Shown in pieces: positions 1 to 6,022 of a stretch of 12,380 nucleotides of DNA. Within the stretch, counting starts at the first letter, position 1; each line of letters starts with the position of its first letter. The translations under genes were made by a program, and so were the position numbers. The stretch is from Candidatus Latescibacterota bacterium (GTDB lineage: Bacteria; Krumholzibacteriota; Krumholzibacteriia; WVZY01; JAKEHA01), in contig JAKEHA010000274.1 in the NCBI GenBank assembly GCA_022615275.1, forward strand, positions 1 through 12,380. The letters run 5' to 3'. The notes under the pieces were generated by a model. That model saw nothing but the letters and a program-made list of their open reading frames with translations. It ran no database searches and had not been told where the DNA came from.

Positions 1-1
1 C

Positions 2-514
2 ACGGGCGTGGAGCTGCGCAGCGGGTGGGTGGCGGAGCATACGGGACTCTCCGGCGACGCGGCGGCCGGATTCGTGGGGCCGTGTCACGTGGCCAACGAG
101 AACCTGGTCGACCTGGACGACGCGCGCGCGGGTTTCTATATCGCCGCGGTGTCGATGGCGCACGTGATCGCGGAGCACGCGTGTCCGCTGGAGGTCGCGG
201 TCTTGCGCCAGCGCTTGATGGTTGCGCGGCTCGGCGAGCTTTTGCGCAAGCGCGGAAAGCGCATGCGCCGCGAAGGCGACGATTTGTACTATGATGATCG
301 CAAGCTGACGGTGTCGATCGCGGCCCCCGCGTCGGCCACGTGCCTGATCCACCTCGGGATCAACGTCGACCCGGCGGGCGCGCCGGTTCCAGCGGTGGGA
401 TTGACCGAGATGCGCGTCGACCCGCGCGAGATCCTGACCGAATTGCTCCGGGAATATCGGAGCGAGCTGGCGTCCATCGCGCACGCTACTACGAAAGTTA
501 AAACGGTGACTTGA
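2..514 (+). CDS. DUF366 family protein, 5' truncated by window edge
   Basis: This is the C-terminal ~171 residues of a DUF366-type protein. The frame is open from the first complete codon at base 2 and ends at TGA 512-514. A GTG lies at base 8, but the family normally has about 20 more residues before the ELRSGW-like segment, so the true start is probably outside the window. Family-like features are the GPCHVANENLVDLDD segment near the N-terminus, HACPLEV in the middle, DDLYYDDRKLTVSIA, and HLGINVDP near the C-terminus. No signal peptide or membrane segment is visible. The biochemical role of DUF366 is not established as far as I know. The stop codon overlaps the queE start (TGATG), so the two are probably translationally coupled. 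A role linked to 7-deazaguanine (queuosine) metabolism is inferred from that neighbour only. Confidence 0.85.
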   Translation, partial: TGVELRSGWVAEHTGLSGDAAAGFVGPCHVANENLVDLDDARAGFYIAAVSMAHVIAEHACPLEVAVLRQRLMVARLGELLRKRGKRMRREGDDLYYDDRKLTVSIAAPASATCLIHLGINVDPAGAPVPAVGLTEMRVDPREILTELLREYRSELASIAHATTKVKTVT

Positions 515-1374
515 TGTCGACCCATTCGAAGCAAAATCACGTGGCGGCCAACGCGCGCGACACATCGCCCGCGTCGACCGCGACGGCCGGATACCTCTCC
601 GAGTTGTTCTGCTCCGTGCAGGGCGAAGGGCTCTTCGTGGGCGAGCGGCAGATCTTCGTGCGCACCGCGGGTTGTGCCGCGACGTGCTCGTGGTGCGACA
701 CGGTCTACAGCAAGGTACAGACGCCGCGTTTCGTCGTGCACGGCGAGCACGGGGCGCCGGCGCGCTGGCGCCCGAACCCGGTCGCGCTGGGAGACGTTCT
801 TGACGACGTGGTCGCGTGCGCGCAAGCGAACGCGCCCGTGGTCACGGTCAGCATCACCGGCGGAGAACCGCTGGAGCAGCCGGAGTTCGTCGCAGCGCTC
901 GCCCGTGGATTGCGCGAGCGCGGCTTTCGCGTGTATCTCGAGACCGCGGGCATCCACCCGCGCGCGCTGCCCCACGTGATCGACCACGTCGACGTGATCG
1001 CGATGGACATCAAGCTGCCATCTGCGACAGGTACGGAGCATTGGGATGCGCACCGCGATTTCTTCTCCGTGCTGCGCGAATCGGATTTCCAACCAACGCG
1101 CGTATCCGCGCGTTCTCTCTTCGTCAAAGTGATCGTCGATTTGAAGGCGACCATAACCGAAATGGAGCGCGCCGCGGACTTGGTCGCGTCCTTCAGCCCG
1201 CGCGTTCCCTTCGTCATTCAACCCGAAAGCGAGACCATGCTCTCCAAGAACGCCACGCGCGAGAATCGTCGCGCCCTGCTCGACCTGATCGACGCCGGCG
1301 CGCGCGCCGCGAGCCTGCGCCTCGACGTGGTCCGCGTCATCCCGCAAACCCACAAAGTGCTCGACGTCCGATGA
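514..1374 (+). CDS. queE: 7-carboxy-7-deazaguanine synthase QueE (radical SAM)
   Basis: QueE is a radical SAM enzyme that converts 6-carboxy-5,6,7,8-tetrahydropterin to 7-carboxy-7-deazaguanine on the way to preQ0 and queuosine-modified tRNA. The 286-residue product shows FCSVQGEGLFVGERQIFVR (32-50), the iron-sulfur motif C54-x3-C58-x2-C61 followed by DT, the SAM-binding SITGGEP (113-119), a MDIKLPS segment (164-170) and the family-typical C-terminal IPQTHK (276-281). ATG 514 is chosen because it overlaps the DUF366 stop; a TTG directly before it is less likely. About 27 residues precede the conserved core, and the protein is longer than the usual ~210-245. No queC, queD or queF is present in the window. 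The stop overlaps the next start (ATGA at 1371-1374). Confidence 0.95.
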   Translation: MSTHSKQNHVAANARDTSPASTATAGYLSELFCSVQGEGLFVGERQIFVRTAGCAATCSWCDTVYSKVQTPRFVVHGEHGAPARWRPNPVALGDVLDDVVACAQANAPVVTVSITGGEPLEQPEFVAALARGLRERGFRVYLETAGIHPRALPHVIDHVDVIAMDIKLPSATGTEHWDAHRDFFSVLRESDFQPTRVSARSLFVKVIVDLKATITEMERAADLVASFSPRVPFVIQPESETMLSKNATRENRRALLDLIDAGARAASLRLDVVRVIPQTHKVLDVR

Positions 1375-2054
1375 ACGCCGATTTTCTCACCGCCGCCACC
1401 GGCCTGATCGCGTTCATTTTTTCCGTAATCGTGCACGAGAACGCGCACGGACTGGCCGCCGAACGCTTCGGCGACACCACCGCGCGCGACCTGGGCCGCA
1501 TCACCATGAACCCGATTCCGCACATCGACCCGATCGGGAGCATCCTCCTGCCGCTGGCGGCGTTTCTCTCCGGGATTCCGTTTCTCGGGTGGGCCAAGCC
1601 GGTGCCGGTCAACGGCGCCAACCTGCGCAATCCGGTGGTGCACGGCGCGTACGTCGCCGCCGCGGGCCCCGCGTCGAATTTTTTGCTCGCGTTCGCGGCC
1701 GCGATCCTGTGGATCATCGTCGGAATCGTATTCAAGCACGTGCCGGGGCTGATGGAGTCGGGCGAGCGCTCGCGCTATTTCTTCAACACGTTGTGCAGCA
1801 GCTTGATCCTCGTCAACTGCGTGCTCGCGATGTTCAATTTGCTCCCCATCCCGCCGCTCGACGGCCACTGGATCCTGATGCGCTACCTCCCGCCCGGCCC
1901 GCGCGAAGCGCTCGCCTCGGTGGGGCGCTGGGGCTTCTTTATCTTGATTCTGCTGTTGTGGACCGGCGTCCTGTGGCGCATCTTGGGACCACCACTCTCG
2001 CTCGTCGTTACGGGCTACCACGCGCTGGTGACGACGGTGGTGCGGGCGTTCTAG
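1371..2054 (+). CDS. Site-2 protease family (M50) zinc metalloprotease
   Basis: This is an integral-membrane metalloprotease of the M50/site-2 protease family, 227 residues, made almost entirely of hydrophobic segments. Residues 11-21 form a membrane segment leading into the zinc motif H22-E23-N-A-H26. The second zinc-ligand motif is N156-LLP-IPPL-D164-G. The segment AAAGPASNFLLAF (96-108) is the usual small-residue helix of the family. No PDZ domain or CBS pair is present, so this is the minimal form rather than RseP or SpoIVFB. Family members cleave transmembrane substrates such as anti-sigma factors or signal-peptide remnants; the substrate here is unknown. The start overlaps the queE stop by 4 nt, so it is the last gene of a coupled DUF366-queE-M50 operon, and a terminator hairpin follows 6 nt after the stop. 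There is no obvious functional link to queuosine synthesis. Confidence 0.93.
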   Translation: MNADFLTAATGLIAFIFSVIVHENAHGLAAERFGDTTARDLGRITMNPIPHIDPIGSILLPLAAFLSGIPFLGWAKPVPVNGANLRNPVVHGAYVAAAGPASNFLLAFAAAILWIIVGIVFKHVPGLMESGERSRYFFNTLCSSLILVNCVLAMFNLLPIPPLDGHWILMRYLPPGPREALASVGRWGFFILILLLWTGVLWRILGPPLSLVVTGYHALVTTVVRAF

Positions 2055-2060
2055 AAGAAC

Positions 2061-2093
2061 GAAGCCCTCCCGGCGTTTCGCCGAGAGGGCTTC
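2061..2093. terminator. Bidirectional hairpin terminator between convergent genes
   Basis: Arms GAAGCCCTC (2061-2069) and GAGGGCTTC (2085-2093) pair perfectly. An inner CGGCG/CGCCG stem closes on a TTT loop, with one C/A mismatch between the two stems. The hairpin lies between the stop of the M50 protease gene and the stop of the minus-strand lipoprotein gene, so it can serve both. The T-tract on the plus side (TCTCTT) is weak. Confidence 0.8.
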
Positions 2094-2119
2094 TCTTCAC
2101 AGGTCCTACGCGATAGGGA

Positions 2120-2560
2120 CTAATCCAACTCGACCGGATTGTCGCCGTTGCGATCCGAGGGCGGGGCCTCGCGGTTGCGAATGGTGACGCTCGCGAAGGC
2201 GCTCTCCGCGTGTTTCGTACTCACCGCGGTCACGCGATAGTCGTACTCGCGGCCGAAGCGCGCGCCGCCGTCGACCACGCTGGTTACTTCGAGCGGGCTC
2301 CCGTTCAAGCGCTCGATCGAGCTCTCGATATTATCGACGCGATAGACGTTGTAGCCCCGCACATTGGGCTGCGAACTCGCGTTCCACGAAATCTGGATAT
2401 CGCCGCCGTTGATGACGACGGCCTGGAGGTTGGTGGGCGCGAGAACCGGCGCTTCGTCCTCGTTTGCATTGGGCGCGGCCGCATCCTCGGCACACCCGAA
2501 CGCAACCAGGGACACAGCCAGTAACGCGCACACCAGCACGAGGTGCTTGCGGATCGCCAT
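2120..2560 (-). CDS. Secreted lipoprotein with one fibronectin type III domain
   Basis: This 146-residue protein begins with a basic n-region (MAIRKH) and a hydrophobic stretch (7-19), ending in A20-F-G-C23, a plausible but not canonical lipobox. It would be lipidated on C23 and exported. An acidic, Ala-rich linker (24-38) leads to a single FN3-like fold at about 40-128, recognisable by APTNLQAV, ISWNASS, the VRGYNVYR strand and EYDYRVTAV. A short Pro/Asp tail follows. ATG 2560 is supported by GGAAGGA (2567-2573) with 6-nt spacing. The gene stands alone and converges on the M50 protease gene. FN3 lipoproteins usually act in surface binding or as adaptors; no ligand can be named. Confidence 0.85.
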   Translation of the reverse strand: MAIRKHLVLVCALLAVSLVAFGCAEDAAAPNANEDEAPVLAPTNLQAVVINGGDIQISWNASSQPNVRGYNVYRVDNIESSIERLNGSPLEVTSVVDGGARFGREYDYRVTAVSTKHAESAFASVTIRNREAPPSDRNGDNPVELD

Positions 2561-2573
2561 GACGATTCCTTCC

Positions 2574-2932
2574 GAGACACGATCGCGCGAAAGTCTCCAC
2601 GCGCGTCGCGCTCTATGTGAATGAGTCGCTAGCTTGCTTTGGCTGCGGAGCAGTGCGGTGTACAGTTACAAAGGATGCCATGTGCGGCGACTGCCCCGCA
2701 GCACGGCGGGCTGATCAGCAACCGACGTGCCGACTCGCGTTCGTTGCGTGGCAACGCCAACTTCCACGCGCGCGGCGACGCGCGCAACGTCTTCGAGATG
2801 CGCCGGTGTCCGCGTGCTGCCGTGTGGTGGAGCATGGCACCGCGTCGTCGCGTCAGAATGAGAGAGGGGCGTTGCATTACCGCCCGATTAACGTCGCGCC
2901 CCGCGCCGCCGCCCGCCGCCGACAAAAACCCC
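2574..2932. other. Intergenic region with tandem hairpins, no convincing gene
   Basis: This ~360-base stretch lies between the lipoprotein gene and the HU promoter. Several frames stay open by chance in GC-rich DNA, but none has a recognisable family, a good ribosome-binding site or codon use like its neighbours. Two adjacent inverted repeats are visible. CGTTGC-GTG-GCAACG is at 2742-2756. GCGCGCG/CGCGCGC closing on a GCGA (GNRA) loop is at 2768-2785. A weak promoter-like pair, TTGGCT (2639) and TACAGT (2661) spaced 16, precedes them on the plus strand. A small RNA is possible but unproven. Confidence 0.4.
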
Positions 2933-2961
2933 TTGACCTGTCACGAGTTATGGGGCACAAT
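2933..2961 (+). promoter_or_regulatory. Sigma70-type promoter of the HU gene
   Basis: TTGACC (2933-2938) and CACAAT (2956-2961) are separated by exactly 17 bases. The expected transcript starts near 2968 and has a ~79-nt leader before the HU start codon. The leader contains a small ACGTT/AACGT hairpin (2969-2983) and a TTGCAA/TTGCAA hairpin ending on the ribosome-binding site. Confidence 0.65.
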
Positions 2962-3031
2962 GGCCTTCACGTTCCCGAAACGTTTTGGCCCCCCGCGGGA
3001 TTGATTCACTGGGCTTTTGCAATGCGTTTGC

Positions 3032-3038
3032 AAGGAGG
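3032..3038 (+). promoter_or_regulatory. Strong ribosome-binding site fixing the HU start
   Basis: AAGGAGG with 8-nt spacing to ATG 3047 favours that start over an in-frame upstream codon at 3017. The first two bases lie in the 3' arm of the TTGCAA-TGCGT-TTGCAA hairpin (3017-3033), so folding could influence access. Confidence 0.8.
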
Positions 3039-3046
3039 CTCGCCCG

Positions 3047-3325
3047 ATGACCAAAGCCGAAATCGTCGAGGACATCGCCAGCAAGACCGGCCTGACGAAG
3101 AAAGACGTCGCCACGGCGATGGACATGTTCCTCGAATCCATTTCGAAGGCGCTCTCGGAAGGCAAGCACTACGAGATTCGCGGCTTCGGAACCTTCAAGG
3201 TCAAGAAGCGTAAGTCGCGCATGGCGCGCAATCCGCGTACCGGCGAATCGGTGCCGGTGCCCGACCGCAAGGTTCCCGTGTTCAAGGTGTCGAAGGAACT
3301 CAAGGACCTCGTCGCCAACGTTTAG
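3047..3325 (+). CDS. hup: HU-family histone-like DNA-binding protein
   Basis: This is a small nucleoid-associated protein of 92 residues, the standard length for HU/IHF subunits. The N-terminal helical dimerisation part (MTKAEIVEDIASKTGLTKKD) is followed by the beta-strand FGTFKVKKRKSR and the DNA-clasping arm around RNPRTGE (62-68). The arm includes the Pro that normally intercalates into DNA. The C-terminal helix is VFKVSKELKDLV. Such proteins bend DNA as dimers and affect supercoiling, replication and transcription. HU is preferred over IHF because the gene is alone, with its own strong promoter and ribosome-binding site, and is not next to pheT or rpsA. That distinction is not certain from sequence. 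A long hairpin 20 nt after the stop probably ends or attenuates its transcript. Confidence 0.95.
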   Translation: MTKAEIVEDIASKTGLTKKDVATAMDMFLESISKALSEGKHYEIRGFGTFKVKKRKSRMARNPRTGESVPVPDRKVPVFKVSKELKDLVANV

Positions 3326-3345
3326 AACCCCCAATCCAATTGCAT

Positions 3346-3389
3346 ACGACGGTGCTCCGCGCGGCTTGGATCCGCGCGGGCATCGTCGT
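3346..3389 (+). terminator. 18-bp hairpin between HU and ltaE (terminator or attenuator)
   Basis: ACGACGGTGC (3346-3355), one bulged T, and CCGCGCGG (3357-3364) pair with CCGCGCGG (3372-3379), GCAT (3380-3383) and CGTCGT (3384-3389) across a 7-nt loop. This gives 18 pairs, 17 Watson-Crick plus one G-T. Only TTT follows. It could terminate the HU transcript or act as an attenuator or processing site for the ltaE operon, whose start codon is 13 nt downstream. Confidence 0.6.
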
Positions 3390-3402
3390 TTGCGGTGATT
3401 CC

Positions 3403-4446
3403 ATGCCGGACACCCGCCGATTCATCGACCTGCGCAGCGACACGGTGACCCGTCCCACCATGGCCATGCGCCGTGCCATCGCCGAGGCCGAGGTGGGCGA
3501 CGACGTCTTCGGAGACGATCCTTCGGTCATCGCGCTCGAGAATCGCGTCGCGGATCTCCTCAAGAAGGAGGCGGCGCTCTTCGTTCCCTCCGGAACGATG
3601 GGTAACTTCCTCGGCGTCGCCTCGCTCACCGAGACCGGCGACGAGGTGATACTCGAGCGGCAATCGCACATCATGAACTACGAGGCCTCGTCGGTGGCCG
3701 CCCTCCACGGCGTCCAGTTGAACGCCCTCGACGGGGACCGCGGGGTCATGACCGCGGCCCAGATCGAGCCCTACATCAAGACGCAGTCGCTGCACACGCC
3801 CGGCACGAAAGTGATCGCAATAGAAAACACGCACAACCGCGCGGGCGGGCGCATCTATCCGTTCGACGAGATGCAGCGCGTCAAGCAGCTGGCCGAGAGG
3901 CACGGTATTCGCGTCCATTTGGACGGCGCGCGCCTGTGCAACGCCCACGTCGAAACGGGCGTGTCGCTCGCGGGCTACGCCGCGTGCGCGGACACGGTCA
4001 GCATGTGCTTCTCGAAGGGGTTGGGCGCCCCGGTGGGCTCGATTCTCGTATCGACGCAGGATGTGGTCGACCGCGCCCGCCGTTTGCGCAAGCGACTAGG
4101 TGGTGGGATGAGGCAGGCGGGCGTATTGGCGGCGGCGGCCTTGCACGCGCTCGATCATCATATCGAGCGCATGCGCGAGGACCACAAGAACGCGAAACGC
4201 ATGGCCTCGTTCGTCGAACAGGTGCGCGGGCTCTCGCTCTTATTTCCCGTGGAGACGAACATCGTCGTCGCGCGCGTGGACGAGAAGGTCTTTACCGTGG
4301 ACGCGCTGCTCGGGAAGCTGCGCGAGCGCGGCGTGCTCGCGGTGCCGTTCGGCGCGGGGCGCATTCGCATGGTGACGCACCTCGACGTCTCGGGCGACGA
4401 CATCGAGCGCGCGGGCGAAGCGCTGCTCGCGCTGGGTCGCGGCTAG
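3403..4446 (+). CDS. ltaE: Low-specificity L-threonine aldolase (PLP enzyme)
   Basis: This is a 347-residue fold-type I PLP enzyme that cleaves L-threonine and L-allo-threonine to glycine and acetaldehyde. Visible family marks are IDLRSDTVTRPT (8-19), VGDDVFGDDPSV (31-42), the cofactor-stacking VPSGTMGN (61-68), ENTHNRAGG (141-149), HLDGARL (172-178, with the Asp that pairs with the pyridine nitrogen) and CFSKGLGAPVGS (202-213). K205 in the last of these is the expected Schiff-base lysine. RLGGGMRQAG (231-240) is also typical. ATG 3403 is chosen: GGTGA (3394-3398) lies 4 nt upstream, and the frame's upstream extension would run through the large hairpin. It is first in a three-gene group, 13 nt before rsmI. 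Related aldolases acting on other beta-hydroxy amino acids cannot be excluded. Confidence 0.93.
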   Translation: MPDTRRFIDLRSDTVTRPTMAMRRAIAEAEVGDDVFGDDPSVIALENRVADLLKKEAALFVPSGTMGNFLGVASLTETGDEVILERQSHIMNYEASSVAALHGVQLNALDGDRGVMTAAQIEPYIKTQSLHTPGTKVIAIENTHNRAGGRIYPFDEMQRVKQLAERHGIRVHLDGARLCNAHVETGVSLAGYAACADTVSMCFSKGLGAPVGSILVSTQDVVDRARRLRKRLGGGMRQAGVLAAAALHALDHHIERMREDHKNAKRMASFVEQVRGLSLLFPVETNIVVARVDEKVFTVDALLGKLRERGVLAVPFGAGRIRMVTHLDVSGDDIERAGEALLALGRG

Positions 4447-4459
4447 CCGCCGACGTCGC

Positions 4460-5191
4460 ATGGGCGATGCGCCCGGCACACTCACCCTGGTCGCGACACC
4501 GATCGGCAACCTCGGCGACACGACCTACCGCGCCGTCGAAGTCCTCAATAGCGCCGACGTGGTCCTGGCCGAAGACACCCGCCACACCCGCGTTCTCTTC
4601 GCGCATTTCGGAATCGCGACCCAGCTTCTCTCCTACCACGACCACAACGAGGCGCGCGTGACGCCCTCGATCGTCGAGCGGCTCCGGCGCGGTGAGAACA
4701 TCGCGCTCGTAACCGACGCCGGCACACCGGGCATATCGGATCCCGGGTTCTACCTGGTGCGCGCGGCGCTGGAGGCGGGCATCCACGTTACCATGGCGCC
4801 GGGTGCCAACGCGGTGCTGCCCGCACTCGTGCTCTCGGGTTTTCCGTGCGAAGCCTTCGTGTTCGCCGGCTTCGCGCCGCGCAAGCCGGGCGAGTTGAAG
4901 CGCGCCATCGACGCACTGGAAAACGAGCCGCGCGCGACCGTGTTCTACGTGTCGCCGCATCAACTACACAAGGTGCTCGCGGCACTCGCGGAGCGACTGC
5001 CCGAGCGGCCGGTCGCGGTCGCGCGCGAGATGACCAAGGTGCACGAGGAAATCGTGCGCGGGAGCGCGCGCGATGTGCGCGACCGCTTCGAAGGAAAGAC
5101 CGCACGCGGCGAGTTCGTTGTGGTCATCAAGGGAATCGGAAAGCGGCACGGCGCTGCGCGCGAAGACGTCGGCGAAGACACCCAACCTTGA
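4460..5191 (+). CDS. rsmI: 16S rRNA (cytidine(1402)-2'-O)-methyltransferase RsmI
   Basis: RsmI is a SAM-dependent methyltransferase of the tetrapyrrole-methylase fold that 2'-O-methylates C1402 in the decoding centre of 16S rRNA. Family motifs are ATPIGNLGD (12-20), AEDTRHTRVL (37-46), LVTDAGTPGISDPG (83-96), FAGFAPRK (135-142), REMTKVHEEIVRG (189-201) and RGEFVVVIKG (216-225). The protein is 243 residues, shorter than the usual ~270-290, because little follows the core methylase domain. Two normally conserved spots differ: the GPSA-like turn reads APGANA (113-118), and the usual YESPHR reads YVSPHQ (163-168). ATG 4460 has no clear ribosome-binding site and sits 13 nt after ltaE, suggesting translation in operon context. 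Confidence 0.93.
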   Translation: MGDAPGTLTLVATPIGNLGDTTYRAVEVLNSADVVLAEDTRHTRVLFAHFGIATQLLSYHDHNEARVTPSIVERLRRGENIALVTDAGTPGISDPGFYLVRAALEAGIHVTMAPGANAVLPALVLSGFPCEAFVFAGFAPRKPGELKRAIDALENEPRATVFYVSPHQLHKVLAALAERLPERPVAVAREMTKVHEEIVRGSARDVRDRFEGKTARGEFVVVIKGIGKRHGAAREDVGEDTQP

Positions 5192-5225
5192 CGGTTTCGC
5201 GAAACGGGTGATAGGGTCCCGCGTC

Positions 5226-5864
5226 ATGGACAAACGAGCCCTGCAAGCGAGCGCGCGCAAGCTCCTCGAGCCGGTCGTGAACGTGCTGGTCGCGTTCCAC
5301 ATTTCGCCTCTTCTGGTGTCGATCTTCGGGCTCGCGTTCAGCGTGTGGGGCGGCATCGTGGTGGCGCGCGGGTGGCTGCTGATGGGCGGCGTCTTCTTGC
5401 TGCTCGCGGGATTGTGCGACGTGCTCGACGGCGACGTCGCGCGCCGTCTGGGGAAGACCTCGCGCTTCGGCGCCTTCATCGACTCGGTCCTCGATCGCGT
5501 GAGCGAGTTCGTCTATTTCGGCGGCGTCCTGATGTACGTCGTGCGCCGCCCGAGCGGCTTCGACCTCTACGAGCCCATCGTCATCATATTGGCGCTGATG
5601 GGGTCCGTGCTCACCAGCTACGCACGCGCGCGCGCCGAGGGCGTGGGTATCGAGTGCAAGGTGGGCGTGATGGAGCGTCCCGAACGCATCGCGCTGCTCG
5701 CATTGGGGCTGATCCTCGGTTACCGATTCTTGATGGCGGTGATGATCCTGCTCGCGGTCACGTCGCTGTATACCGTCTTCCAGCGCATCCGCCACGTGCA
5801 CCGCGTCGCCTCGGCGCCCGCCGCGGATCGCGACCGTCCAGTTGACACTCGAGGTGCGCTGTGA
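5226..5864 (+). CDS. CDP-alcohol phosphatidyltransferase family protein
   Basis: This integral-membrane enzyme of 212 residues carries the complete CDP-alcohol phosphotransferase signature: D65-x2-D68-G-x2-A72-R73-x8-G82-x3-D86-x3-D90. The four aspartates bind two metal ions, and the enzyme transfers a phosphatidyl group from CDP-diacylglycerol to an alcohol. Five or six hydrophobic helices are visible, for example at 27-46, 50-66, 93-106, 117-131 and 156-183. The SYARARAEGVG (131-141) and GVMERPERI (147-155) segments resemble the inositol-phosphate/archaetidyl-type branch more than PgsA or PssA, but the acceptor cannot be assigned. ATG 5226 follows rsmI by 34 nt, with AGGG at 5213-5216 as a weak ribosome-binding site. 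The 3' end overlaps the promoter of the next transcription unit. Confidence 0.88.
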   Translation: MDKRALQASARKLLEPVVNVLVAFHISPLLVSIFGLAFSVWGGIVVARGWLLMGGVFLLLAGLCDVLDGDVARRLGKTSRFGAFIDSVLDRVSEFVYFGGVLMYVVRRPSGFDLYEPIVIILALMGSVLTSYARARAEGVGIECKVGVMERPERIALLALGLILGYRFLMAVMILLAVTSLYTVFQRIRHVHRVASAPAADRDRPVDTRGAL

Positions 5865-5870
5865 TAGAGT
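5842..5870 (+). promoter_or_regulatory. Sigma70-type promoter overlapping the preceding stop codon
   Basis: A perfect -35 TTGACA (5842-5847) and TAGAGT (5865-5870) are 17 bases apart. It would start the transcript of the secreted repeat protein near 5877, leaving a ~145-nt leader. The leader shows a GTCTC/GAGAC hairpin (5996-6010) just before the ribosome-binding site. Confidence 0.6.
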
Positions 5871-6010
5871 CTTGTTCGCCTCAAGCGGGACGCCGCCCTT
5901 GATCGCGCCCTCCTCCTCGCCCGACACCGCGTCCCCCATCGATCCCGCGCGAAGCATTCTCGTTCCACGCATTGCACAGTTCCTGCCTGGAGGAAGTCTC
6001 TCTCCGAGAC

Positions 6011-6017
6011 AAGGGGG
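6011..6017 (+). promoter_or_regulatory. Ribosome-binding site fixing the start of the repeat protein
   Basis: AAGGGGG, 5 nt before ATG 6023, is directly followed by a clean signal peptide. This rejects the in-frame start at 5972, which would add 17 residues in front of the signal sequence. Confidence 0.75.
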
Positions 6018-6022
6018 CTCCC

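Noticed and set aside
289..1353. 354-codon minus-strand open frame opposite queE
   Set aside because: It is an Arg/Asp/His-rich shadow of queE and the DUF366 gene, with no domain and no ribosome-binding site.
2617..3213. 198-codon plus-strand open frame running into the HU gene
   Set aside because: It contains the HU promoter and overlaps the HU coding region in another frame. The translation is compositionally odd, with no signal, domain or ribosome-binding site.
5972..6022. Upstream in-frame start of the secreted repeat protein
   Set aside because: It would place 17 charged residues before an otherwise standard signal peptide and would ignore the AAGGGGG site at 6011-6017.
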